A stretch of 30,431 bases of DNA, from contig JBGQBN010000055.1 of assembly GCA_041494805.1 (NCBI GenBank), positions 1-30,431 of the forward strand. Reading direction: 5' to 3'. Positions 7,295 to 15,691 of the stretch are shown one piece after another; the stretch's first letter is position 1; each line of letters begins with the position of its first letter. The translations under genes were made by a program, and so were the position numbers. The notes beneath the pieces are model-generated. The model searched no databases. It had not been told where the DNA came from and worked only from the letters and a program-made list of their open reading frames with translations. This DNA comes from JBGQBN01 sp041494805 (GTDB lineage Bacteria; Acidobacteriota; Terriglobia; Terriglobales; Acidobacteriaceae).

Positions 7295-9910
7295 TCACTC
7301 ATACCGCAGGGCCACCAGCGGATCAACGCGTGCGGCACGACGTGCCGGAAGGTAGCAGGCCAGCACTGCAATGATCATCAATAGGAAGGCGACCGCGCCA
7401 AACGTCACCGGATCGGTGGCACTGAGGCCAAAAAGCAGTCCTCTCATCAAGCGGGTCAACGCAAGAGCGGCGGCCAGCCCAATAGCAATTCCAAGGGCCA
7501 CAAGCTTCAGCCCCTGTCCGACGATCAGGCGAAATACGTCTCCCACTTGCGCGCCGAGGGCCATGCGTATGCCGATTTCCTGCACGCGTTGCCTCACGGC
7601 ATAGGATTGGACGCCGTAGATGCCAATAGCCGCAAGCACCAGCGCCAAACCAGCGAAAGAAGCGAGCAGAAACATGCTGAGCCGTTGCTGGAGGAGAGAC
7701 TGATCGACAATATCGTCCATGGTAGCCACGTTGACGATGGGCTCATCCGGGTCCACCTCGTGCACCGCCCGGCTTACTGCGGAGAGCAGACTGGTCGGTC
7801 GCGAGTTCGTGCGCACAGCAAGAACCATGCGCGTCGTCTCGGGATTCTGGGCCATGGGGTGGTACACGGTCTCGACGGCTCGGGCATCGGCCAATCCATT
7901 CTGCTTTAAATCGCCGACCACGCCGACCACCTCTCGGAGGACCCCCGGAAGAAAGGTAAGGGTCACGTGCTTCCCGATGGGGTTCTGGTGCGGCCAAAAA
8001 CGTTTGGCGAATGAGGCGCTGACTAGAATCACCGGTGGGGATCCAGCATTATCCGCGTCCGTGAAATCGCGCCCCTCGACGAGCGGAATCCGCAGGGCCC
8101 GCAGATAGCCCGGCGAGATCAGGCGGACGGCGACCTCCGGCTGGTCCGCCATCGGCACCACCGGTTGGCCTTCGACGGCGACCGGCTGCATCGAGCCGCC
8201 CTGAAGCGGCAGGTTGTCAATTTGTCCGGCGGTTTCGACGCCGGGCAAGCCACGGACGCGATCGAGAACGGCATTGAAAAAAGCGGTTTGCTGCGACACC
8301 TTCGAGTACTTCGTTTCCGAGATCGCAAGTGGCACGGTCAGAACATTATGAGGGTTGAACCCCGGATTGATGCTTTTGAGCAGCCACAACGTGCGGATCA
8401 TCAGCCCGGCTCCGATCAGGAGCACCAGCGACAGTGCAACCTGGGAGACCACGAGCACGCCCCGCGTCTTGCCGCCCGAGACGACATCGGTTCTTCCGAG
8501 TCCTTCCTTCAGGGAATCATTCAGATTCGTTTTCGTCAGGTGCCAGGCCGGCGTCACGCCAGCAATGATTCCGGTCAAGATCGAAATCCCCAGGGTGAAG
8601 GCAAGCACCCAGCCGTCCAGGCCGATTTCCACAGAGAGAGGCAACTGGCCACTCAGAAATGAGGCGATCGCCACAACTCCATAGTGAGCGAGGGCAAGAG
8701 CGAGGGCCCCTCCCAGCAGCGACAACAACACCATCTCGGAGAGAACTTGACGCAGCACGCGCCCGCGACCGGCCCCCAGGGCCGTGCGGATGGCGATCTC
8801 CTTCCGCCGTCCCAGGGCCTTGGCCAAGGTTAGATTGGCCACGTTGGTGCATGCAATCAACAGAACAAATGCCACGGCGCCCAGCAGCACCAGCAGCGCC
8901 GGCCGGACGTCTCCCACCAGTTGCTCCCGGAGGGGCAGGACCACCGCACCCCATCCCGCATTGTCGGTAGGATATTGTTGTGCCAGCCGGTTCGAAATGG
9001 TGTCCAACTCCGCCTGCGCTTTCTTCACATCCACCCCTGCTTTCAGGCGCGCCATTACGATATAGTTATGAATCCCGCGGACGGCGCGATCCTTGTCAGA
9101 CCAAGCCAGGGGCACCCAAAGCTGGGTTTGGAACGGAAATTCAAACTTTGGCGGCATGACGCCAATCACCGTATAGCTCTGATTGTTGAGCCGAAGCGAT
9201 TGCCCCAGGGAATTCGGGTTTCCCCCGAAATGGCTCTGCCAGAACGCATGGCTGACCACCACCACATTGCCGTGCCCCGGCTGATCATCTTCGGAGATGA
9301 AAGTTCGGCCAAGGCCGGCTTGAACGCCCAGAAGGGTGAAGAAATCGGCCGCGACGTTTGAACCCGCCACCGATTCCGGCTCTCCCCGCCCCGACAGGTT
9401 GAATCGCCTGAGCCCCAGGGCCGCCATTCGTTCGAACACGTGATTCTGATTCCGCCAGTCGAGATAGTTGGCCGGTGAAACGGAAAAGGTGGAGGTTCCC
9501 GGAAAACTCTTTTGGGGCGGTACGTGCCAAACCAGGAAGAGCTGACCGGGATTGTGAAAAGGGAGAGGACGAAGCAACACCGCATTGACGACACTAAAAA
9601 TGGCGGTATTGGCCCCGATCCCCAATGCCAGGACCAGAAGCGCGACCGCCGTGAAGCCGGGATTCTTTCCAAGCATCCGCAGGCCGAAGCGAAGGTCCTG
9701 AAAAAGATTCTCCAGCCAACGCCCGCCCCACTGGCGCCGGGTCACCTCGCGCACCAGATCGACGTTGCCAAACTCCCGGTGCACGGTGTGAGTCGCTTTG
9801 TCGGCCGCCTCGCCTCGATCGAGACGATCCCGCGTCGCCATTTCCAGATGGCTTTGAATTTCTCTCTTCAAATCTTCGTCTTTCCGAAAGCGCCTCCAGG
9901 GAAAGTTCAT
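7295..9910 (-). CDS. ADOP-family FtsX/MacB-like permease, fourth of the tandem array
   Basis: 871 residues. The prefix (1-75) opens MNFPWRRFRKDEDLKREI and contains REFGNVDLVREVTRRQW. The first span is at about 86-112 (LVLALGIGANTAIFSVVN), and periplasmic domain 1 (about 115-330) includes LGVQAGLGRTF. Spans follow at about 336-362, 388-418, 433-455 and 484-506, with ACTNVANLTLAKALGRRKE marking the FtsX core. The second periplasmic domain contains VGVVGDLKQNGLADA, and three C-terminal spans end in VALRYE. GAGAGGAA upstream of the ATG serves as ribosome site. About the first 60 codons and the leader are close to those of the second permease (12895-15579) at the DNA level, while the C-terminal halves are clearly different, which suggests a mosaic history. 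Confidence 0.93.
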   Translation of the reverse strand: MNFPWRRFRKDEDLKREIQSHLEMATRDRLDRGEAADKATHTVHREFGNVDLVREVTRRQWGGRWLENLFQDLRFGLRMLGKNPGFTAVALLVLALGIGANTAIFSVVNAVLLRPLPFHNPGQLFLVWHVPPQKSFPGTSTFSVSPANYLDWRNQNHVFERMAALGLRRFNLSGRGEPESVAGSNVAADFFTLLGVQAGLGRTFISEDDQPGHGNVVVVSHAFWQSHFGGNPNSLGQSLRLNNQSYTVIGVMPPKFEFPFQTQLWVPLAWSDKDRAVRGIHNYIVMARLKAGVDVKKAQAELDTISNRLAQQYPTDNAGWGAVVLPLREQLVGDVRPALLVLLGAVAFVLLIACTNVANLTLAKALGRRKEIAIRTALGAGRGRVLRQVLSEMVLLSLLGGALALALAHYGVVAIASFLSGQLPLSVEIGLDGWVLAFTLGISILTGIIAGVTPAWHLTKTNLNDSLKEGLGRTDVVSGGKTRGVLVVSQVALSLVLLIGAGLMIRTLWLLKSINPGFNPHNVLTVPLAISETKYSKVSQQTAFFNAVLDRVRGLPGVETAGQIDNLPLQGGSMQPVAVEGQPVVPMADQPEVAVRLISPGYLRALRIPLVEGRDFTDADNAGSPPVILVSASFAKRFWPHQNPIGKHVTLTFLPGVLREVVGVVGDLKQNGLADARAVETVYHPMAQNPETTRMVLAVRTNSRPTSLLSAVSRAVHEVDPDEPIVNVATMDDIVDQSLLQQRLSMFLLASFAGLALVLAAIGIYGVQSYAVRQRVQEIGIRMALGAQVGDVFRLIVGQGLKLVALGIAIGLAAALALTRLMRGLLFGLSATDPVTFGAVAFLLMIIAVLACYLPARRAARVDPLVALRYE

Positions 9911-10029
9911 ATTGCTATTCCTCTCTTACCTCCATTATTTGTGCACCCTGCATTCCGCAATCCGCACTCCACAATCCGAAATCGAGAATCCCCCATTCAG
10001 CAATCTGCAATCTCCATTCCGCAATCGAT
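9911..10029. repeat. 7-bp repeats in ADOP gap, homologous to the gap at 15580-15691
   Basis: Words ATTCCGC, AATCCGC, ACTCCAC, AATCCGA, then ATTCAGC, AATCTGC, AATCTCC, ATTCCGC run up to the stop codon of the upstream permease. Both this gap and 15580-15691 share TTGCTRTTCCTC next to the start codon, GTGCACCCT or ATGCACCCT, CCGAAATCGAGA and the ending TTCATTCATACCGCA. They are therefore copies of one ancestral gap. Confidence 0.85.
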
Positions 10030-12663
10030 TCATTCATACCGCAACGCCACCATCGGGTCGACATGCATCGCCCGGCGCGCCGGAAGGGAACAGGCCAGCA
10101 CGGCCACCAGACCGAGAACGATTGCCACGAGGAGGTAGGTCAGTGGATCGTTGGGGCGGACCGCGTAAAGAATGCTCGACAGGAAACGCGTGAGAGCCAA
10201 CGCTGCTCCGGCGCCCACCGCCACGCCTGCCAACGTCAGCCCTAGTCCACGTCCGACGACCAACCGGAACACATCGTACCTCCCGGCCCCGAGAGCCATG
10301 CGGATGCCGATCTCTTGGGTCCTCTGGCTGACCGCATAAGAAGTGACGCCATAGATTCCCACCGCCGCCAGCGCCAGGGCCACTAGCGCGAAGACCCCCA
10401 ACAGCACAAAGGCGAGGCGTTGGGCCGAGACAACCCCCGACACTATATCGTCCATAGTCTTGACATCGAAGATGGGTTGATCTTTGTCCACCGACCAGAT
10501 GGCGCTCTTGATGGCAGGCAAGATCTCACCGGACTTCGAGTTCGTCCGGACCACCATGCTCATGGTCTGATCAGGACTCTGCAGGTAGGGAAAGTAGATC
10601 GTTGGGCGTGGTTCCTGGTCGAAACCGGTATCGCGAACCGCGCCGACGACGCCAACGATTTCCCGCGCCGGTCGGGTCCCATCGGGAATTTGCAGATGTC
10701 GGCCAATGGGATCCTGGTTGGGGAAAAAATGGCGAGCGAGCGTCTCGTCAATCGCTACGACCCGAGGGCCATCTGCATTGTCATGATCGGTGAAAGCTCG
10801 GCCCCGAAGCAGCGGAATGCCCAACGTTCCAAAATAGTTGGGGCTGACGTCCCTGAAATCCGCCGCGAATTGCTCGCCCGGGGGCGGCGGTGGCGCCTCT
10901 TTGATCACGAAGAACCACCGGTCCTGGTCCTGCTCGCTCAGCGGAACGATCTCGGTGAGCGCGGCCGATTGGACTGTGGGGAGAGCTTCAACATTCTCCA
11001 GGAACCGTTGAAATGTGGCAGCCCGTTGTTGCGGCTCCCGGTATTTCGAGTCTTTTGCGTCCATGGAGAGTTTGATTCGCAGGGTCAACAGGTGCTCGGG
11101 GTTAAAACCCGGATTGGCCCTCAGTAGGCGCCAAAAGCTGTTGATCATCAAACCCGCCCCGATCACCAGCACGAACGCCAGGGCAGCCTCGACAATCACC
11201 AGTGTGGCGTGGGTCCGATGGCCTCGCGGGCCGGCGAGGGTGCCCCTGCCTCCCTCCTTGAGCGTTTCGTTGAGACTCCACCGGGAACTCTGAAGTGCGG
11301 GAATCAGCCCGAAAATGATTCCTGTGAGCAAAGAAGCCAGCACCGTGAAAACGACCACCGTCCCGTCCATGTGAACCTTGGGTAACAAGACCGAGTCTGC
11401 GGCATGGGGGACAGGAATGCGGGACGGCACCACTTTCATCAGCAAGTCGGTGCTCCAAAGCGCCAGAAGCAAGCCGGCGGCGCCCCCCACGAGTGCCAGC
11501 AAGGTGCTCTCCGCCAGAAACTGGCGGACGAGCTGGACGCGCCCGGCGCCCAAGACCTTACGGATCGCCACCTCCCGCTGGCGCCCGATAGACCGCGCCG
11601 ACATCAGGTTGGCGATATTGACGCAGGCAATGATCAGCACGAAACCCACTGCGCCCAGAAGCAGCAGCAATGCCGGGCGGATGTACTCCACCCGGGCCAC
11701 TTCGATCGGTACCAGGACTGTGCCCCAGCCTTTCCGATTCGGCCGCTCCCGCCCGATTCGCTCCGAGATCGCACTCATTTCTGCGGAGGCTTGCTTCAGG
11801 GTTACTCCAGGTTTCAGACGGCCAAAGACTCCGAGGTCGGAGTCCGCCCGCTTCACCCAGTCGGTATCAAAGGGGACCACAATGTCGACGGGACGAAGAG
11901 TAGCCAGCGCAGCTGGCAACACCCCGATGATGGTGTACGACTCGCCGTTCAAGGTCATCCCTCTTCCGATGACAGCAGGATCTGAACCAAAGCCGCGCTG
12001 CCAGTATGCATAAGAGAGGAGGACGAGGTTGTGGCGGGCTGTGGACTCATCCGAACGGAAGGTCCGGCCAAGAACGGGCTGGAGGCCAAAGAAGTCACCG
12101 AAATTGGTTGTCACGCGCAAGCCGGCCACTTGCTCGGGTTCTCCCGCGCCCGTGACCGTGCCCGTACCGTGCTCGAACAGGAACAAGTCCTCGAAGGACT
12201 TGTTCTGCTCCTTCCAATCCAGGTAATCCAAGCCCGCCGGCCCCACGCGGGACCACCCCTGTTGAAGGTTGCTGACCCAGATGACCACAAGACGGTCTGC
12301 CGCCCTGAGGGGCAGCGGCTGAAGAAGCACGCTATTCACAACGCTGAAAATGGCCGTGTTGGCTCCGATTGCGAGCGCCAGCGTCAGCAACGCGACGGCC
12401 GTGAAGCTGGGATTCTCGCGCAGCATGCGCGCGCCGAAGCGAATATCTTGAAACAAATCCTCGACCCATCGCCACCCCCACTGGTCGCGCGTGACTTCGC
12501 GTACAAGGTCCGCATTGCCGAATTCGCGACGCGCGGCTTGGCGGGCTTCTTTAGGAGACTGGCCGTTATCCGTACGATCATCGGCAGCCATTTGAAGATG
12601 ACCCTCAATTTCTTCTCTGAGATTTTCGTCTCGATGTCTGCGCCGCCAAAACAGGAATTTCAT
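10030..12663 (-). CDS. ADOP-family FtsX/MacB-like permease, third of the tandem array
   Basis: 877 residues from the ATG at 12663. An in-frame ATG 48 bases further upstream would add MTLVTRHFSRVPGEPI, but AGGAGA lies eight bases before the chosen ATG and the chosen N-terminus MKFLFWRRRHRDENLREE matches the fifth permease of the array. Order: soluble prefix (1-75), first span (about 86-112, LTLALAIGANTAIFSVVN), periplasmic domain with LGRTFRSDE, a central FtsX core marked by ACVNIANLMSARSIGRQRE, a second periplasmic domain, and a C-terminal three-span core with RTQEIGIRMALGAG and the usual LRYE end. No ATPase motif is present. It sits 119 bases before the next permease, in the same direction and presumably on the same transcript. 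Confidence 0.92.
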   Translation of the reverse strand: MKFLFWRRRHRDENLREEIEGHLQMAADDRTDNGQSPKEARQAARREFGNADLVREVTRDQWGWRWVEDLFQDIRFGARMLRENPSFTAVALLTLALAIGANTAIFSVVNSVLLQPLPLRAADRLVVIWVSNLQQGWSRVGPAGLDYLDWKEQNKSFEDLFLFEHGTGTVTGAGEPEQVAGLRVTTNFGDFFGLQPVLGRTFRSDESTARHNLVLLSYAYWQRGFGSDPAVIGRGMTLNGESYTIIGVLPAALATLRPVDIVVPFDTDWVKRADSDLGVFGRLKPGVTLKQASAEMSAISERIGRERPNRKGWGTVLVPIEVARVEYIRPALLLLLGAVGFVLIIACVNIANLMSARSIGRQREVAIRKVLGAGRVQLVRQFLAESTLLALVGGAAGLLLALWSTDLLMKVVPSRIPVPHAADSVLLPKVHMDGTVVVFTVLASLLTGIIFGLIPALQSSRWSLNETLKEGGRGTLAGPRGHRTHATLVIVEAALAFVLVIGAGLMINSFWRLLRANPGFNPEHLLTLRIKLSMDAKDSKYREPQQRAATFQRFLENVEALPTVQSAALTEIVPLSEQDQDRWFFVIKEAPPPPPGEQFAADFRDVSPNYFGTLGIPLLRGRAFTDHDNADGPRVVAIDETLARHFFPNQDPIGRHLQIPDGTRPAREIVGVVGAVRDTGFDQEPRPTIYFPYLQSPDQTMSMVVRTNSKSGEILPAIKSAIWSVDKDQPIFDVKTMDDIVSGVVSAQRLAFVLLGVFALVALALAAVGIYGVTSYAVSQRTQEIGIRMALGAGRYDVFRLVVGRGLGLTLAGVAVGAGAALALTRFLSSILYAVRPNDPLTYLLVAIVLGLVAVLACSLPARRAMHVDPMVALRYE

Positions 12664-12894
12664 GATCGGCTCTCCTGGAACCCGTGAAAAGTGACGAGTG
12701 ACAAGTGTCAAGTGACGAGAAAACCCAAAAGCGAATGCGGCGACGGCAGGAACATGAATGCACTCAGACCAATCGAATCACGAGCTCGCGTATTTCTCCG
12801 GCATCTGCCTTCCAATTCGACTCTCGTCACTAGTCACTCTTCACTGTTCTTCCCCCACTTGTCACTGCTTTTCACACTCGTCACTTTCCACTGT
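12664..12894. repeat. 231-bp ADOP gap with 7-bp repeats at both ends
   Basis: Near the third permease the minus-gene leader shows GTGACGA, GTGACAA, GTGTCAA, GTGACGA (12692-12719). Near the stop codon of the second permease the inverse words appear: TCGTCAC, TAGTCAC, TCTTCAC, TTGTCAC, TCGTCAC, TTTCCAC, TGTCTAC (about 12823-12897). The two blocks are complementary in character and could fold together. No gene is supported in this gap. Confidence 0.75.
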
Positions 12895-15579
12895 CTACTC
12901 ATACCGCAGCGCGACCGACGGATCCACACGCGTCGCGCGCATCGCCGGTATCGCGCACGCAGCCAGCGCGACAACCGCCATCACCGCGCTCACGGCCGCG
13001 AGCGTCACCGGGTCGTTCGCCTTCACGCCGTATAACATGTCCTGGATCAACCTCGTCAGCGCGAGCGTCCCGGCAATGCCCATCGCCAGCCCCGCCAGCG
13101 TCACGCCCAACCCTTGTCGCAGCACCATCCACAGCACATCGCCTCGCGCCGCGCCGAGCGCCATCCGGATTCCAATCTCATTCGTTCGCTGCGTCACCAC
13201 GTATGACATCACCCCGTACGTTCCCACCGCAGCCAGCACCAGCGCCAGGGCCGCGAGCGCGCCCAGCAGGAATGTCTGATAGTTCGTAGTCGTCATCGAA
13301 TCCGAGACGATTTGCGGAATCGTCCGCACATCGAAGACTGCGATCCCGCCGTCTTGCGACCGCACGGCCGCGGCAAGCGCGCTCGAGAGTTTTTCCGGCG
13401 GGCCCTCACTCAATAAGGAAATACTCAGCGGGAGGGTTCCTTGTCCAAACTGTAGAACCAATGATAGCGGCCAGTAGGTCTCGGGGATTGGTGCTGTCCG
13501 TAAGTTCCATTGGCGTGTATTGCCGGCGATACCAATCACGTGCAATGCGATGACGGTGTCACCGCCCGACCGGAAAGTCTTTCCCAATACTTCCTGGTTC
13601 GGCCAGAATCGATCCGCCATCGCCTTGTTGATGACGACGCCGATCTCGATGTGTACGCCTTTAACTGCGGATGGATTCTTTTCAATGAGCTTTCCCAGGC
13701 TGCTCAACTCGCTCGCTGTATTGTCGAGATCCGTTTGATTGGGTCCTCTTCCTTCCAGCATCGGAATTCCCATGACCCGGAAATAGTCCGGCGTCACAGA
13801 ATTGTTTTGGACCAACTGTCTCCTTGCACTTTCGTCCGTCGCGCCGTCAACCTGGACATATCCGTTGCTGCCCGGCGTCAAAGGCAGGGCGTCCGATATC
13901 GCCGCGCCACGCACCCCCGGTGTATTTCGCAATTTTTCCAGCAGTTGGTCCAAGAACGCCTTCTTGCTTTGCGCGCTGCTGTATCGGTTAGACGGAAGCT
14001 GCACCACGCCAGTCAGCACGTTTTCCGTTTTCACGCCGATGTCCACGTTCCGCAAGTCCGCGAATGTCCGCAACAGCAGCCCCGCGCCAGCGAGCAACAC
14101 CAGCGACAGTCCGACCTCTACCGCGACCATCGCATTGCGCACCAATCGCCCTCGCGCCGACGCCGTAAACGCCTTCTTCCCAATCGACTTGAGGTCTTCG
14201 CTCAATTTGAGTTGTGAGGTCTGGAGCGCAGGCAGCATCCCGAATAGCAGTCCAATCGCAACACTGACAAGCAAGGTGAAAAGTAGCACTGTCGGATTCG
14301 CTCCCACCGGATTCGGTTGGGGGATCGGAAACGTCTTCAAAGCCACCACTGCCTTCACGCACACATACGCCAAACCCATACCCGGAATCGCGCCGCAAAT
14401 CGAAAGTAGCACGCTCTCCGTCAGCAGTTGCCTCACTAGTCTTCCGCGGCCCGCTCCCAACGCAGTGCGAATCGCCACTTCCCTTCTTCTGTCCGCCGAA
14501 CGCGCCAGCAACAAGTTCGCCACGTTCACGCATGCGATCAGCAACACCATTCCCACCGCCGCGAGCATCAACCACAGCTCGGATCTGATCCCACCCACAA
14601 TTTGCTCCTTGAGTGGGAACACCAACGCCGAAACATCCTTATCCTCGTCCGGGTATTCCTTCTCCAGACGCGCCGCAATCCCCTGCAACTCCGTTCGTCC
14701 TTGTTCGATGCTCACTCCACTCTTTAGCCGTCCGATGGCCTTCAAGTGATGCGATCCGCGGCCTCCCAATCCTTTCACCGAAGCATCAATCGGGATCCAA
14801 ACATCCGCTACCGCAGGCAATCGGTACCACTGCGGAATCACTCCCACGACCATATACCTCGCGCCGTTCAATTCCACGGGTTTCCCGATCACGTCTCTTT
14901 CCCCGCCAAAGTGCCGCTGCCAGAATCCGTAACTTACAAGCGCCACGCGGTTCCGTCCCGCCTGGTCCTCTCCCTGTGCAAACGACCGTCCTAGGATTGG
15001 CTGCACTCCGAGAAGCGAAAAAAAGTTGGCCTCGGTCTCCACCACCGCCGCGCGTTCCGCCTCCCCCCCGCCACTCGCATTGAAGTTCTCCTGATAGCTG
15101 AAGGCGGCCATGCCCTCGAATGTGGTGTTCTGCGCTCGCCAATCCAGGAGGTCTTGGCCGGCCAGAGGAAAGCTTCCCGGCGAGCTTTCCGTTTCCCAAA
15201 GCTGCACCAGACGATCGGGATCGTGGAACGGCAGCGGGCGCAGCAAAACGGCATCGACCACGCTGAAGATGGCGGTGTTGGCCCCAATTCCGAGGGCCAG
15301 GGTCAGCACGGCCAGCACGGTGAAGCCGGGGGATTTGCGCAACATGCGCGCGCCGTAACGAATATCTTGAAGCACATTCTCGATCCATCGCCAGCCCCAC
15401 TGGTCGCGCGTCACTTCGCGCACCAGATCGACATTGCCAAACTCCCGCTGCACGGTGTGAGTCGCTTTGTCGGCCGATTCGCCTCGATCGAGCCGATCTC
15501 GCGTCGCCATTTCCAGATGGGTCTGAATTTCTTTCTTCAACTCTTCGTCTCTCTGAAAGCGCCTCCAGGGAAAGTCCAT
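12895..15579 (-). CDS. ADOP-family FtsX/MacB-like permease, second of the tandem array
   Basis: 894 residues, the longest of the array. The prefix opens MDFPWRRFQRDEELKKEI and its DNA is close to that of the fourth permease, including the leader. The first span is LTLALGIGANTAIFSVVD (about 93-112), and periplasmic domain 1 contains LGVQPILGRSFAQGEDQ. The central core has ACVNVANLLLARSADRRRE and a span-rich stretch with MGLAYVCVKAVVALKTF. Periplasmic domain 2 carries an insertion of roughly 25 residues after MLEGRGPNQTD (rich in Ser, Asn and Lys) that the fourth permease lacks. The C-terminal core ends AIPAMRATRVDPSVALRYE. GGGAGGAA precedes the ATG. Codon endings in the middle and 3' part look different from the flanking permeases, a hint (not measured) of recombination after about codon 150. 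Confidence 0.92.
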   Translation of the reverse strand: MDFPWRRFQRDEELKKEIQTHLEMATRDRLDRGESADKATHTVQREFGNVDLVREVTRDQWGWRWIENVLQDIRYGARMLRKSPGFTVLAVLTLALGIGANTAIFSVVDAVLLRPLPFHDPDRLVQLWETESSPGSFPLAGQDLLDWRAQNTTFEGMAAFSYQENFNASGGGEAERAAVVETEANFFSLLGVQPILGRSFAQGEDQAGRNRVALVSYGFWQRHFGGERDVIGKPVELNGARYMVVGVIPQWYRLPAVADVWIPIDASVKGLGGRGSHHLKAIGRLKSGVSIEQGRTELQGIAARLEKEYPDEDKDVSALVFPLKEQIVGGIRSELWLMLAAVGMVLLIACVNVANLLLARSADRRREVAIRTALGAGRGRLVRQLLTESVLLSICGAIPGMGLAYVCVKAVVALKTFPIPQPNPVGANPTVLLFTLLVSVAIGLLFGMLPALQTSQLKLSEDLKSIGKKAFTASARGRLVRNAMVAVEVGLSLVLLAGAGLLLRTFADLRNVDIGVKTENVLTGVVQLPSNRYSSAQSKKAFLDQLLEKLRNTPGVRGAAISDALPLTPGSNGYVQVDGATDESARRQLVQNNSVTPDYFRVMGIPMLEGRGPNQTDLDNTASELSSLGKLIEKNPSAVKGVHIEIGVVINKAMADRFWPNQEVLGKTFRSGGDTVIALHVIGIAGNTRQWNLRTAPIPETYWPLSLVLQFGQGTLPLSISLLSEGPPEKLSSALAAAVRSQDGGIAVFDVRTIPQIVSDSMTTTNYQTFLLGALAALALVLAAVGTYGVMSYVVTQRTNEIGIRMALGAARGDVLWMVLRQGLGVTLAGLAMGIAGTLALTRLIQDMLYGVKANDPVTLAAVSAVMAVVALAACAIPAMRATRVDPSVALRYE

Positions 15580-15691
15580 TTTGCTGTTCCTCCCTTGCTC
15601 CCATCATCGATGCACCCTACAATCCGCAATCCGAAATCGAGATTCCCCCATTCCGCATTCCTCAATCCGCAATCCACAATCCGCAATCAAT
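15580..15691. repeat. 7-bp repeats in ADOP gap, homologous to the gap at 9911-10029
   Basis: Contains ACAATCCGCAATCCG, CCGAAATCGAGA, CCCCCATTCCGC, ATTCCTC, AATCCGC, AATCCAC, AATCCGC, all in 7-bp phase and running into the stop codon of the first permease. Its similarity to the other gap extends into both neighbouring coding ends. Confidence 0.85.
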
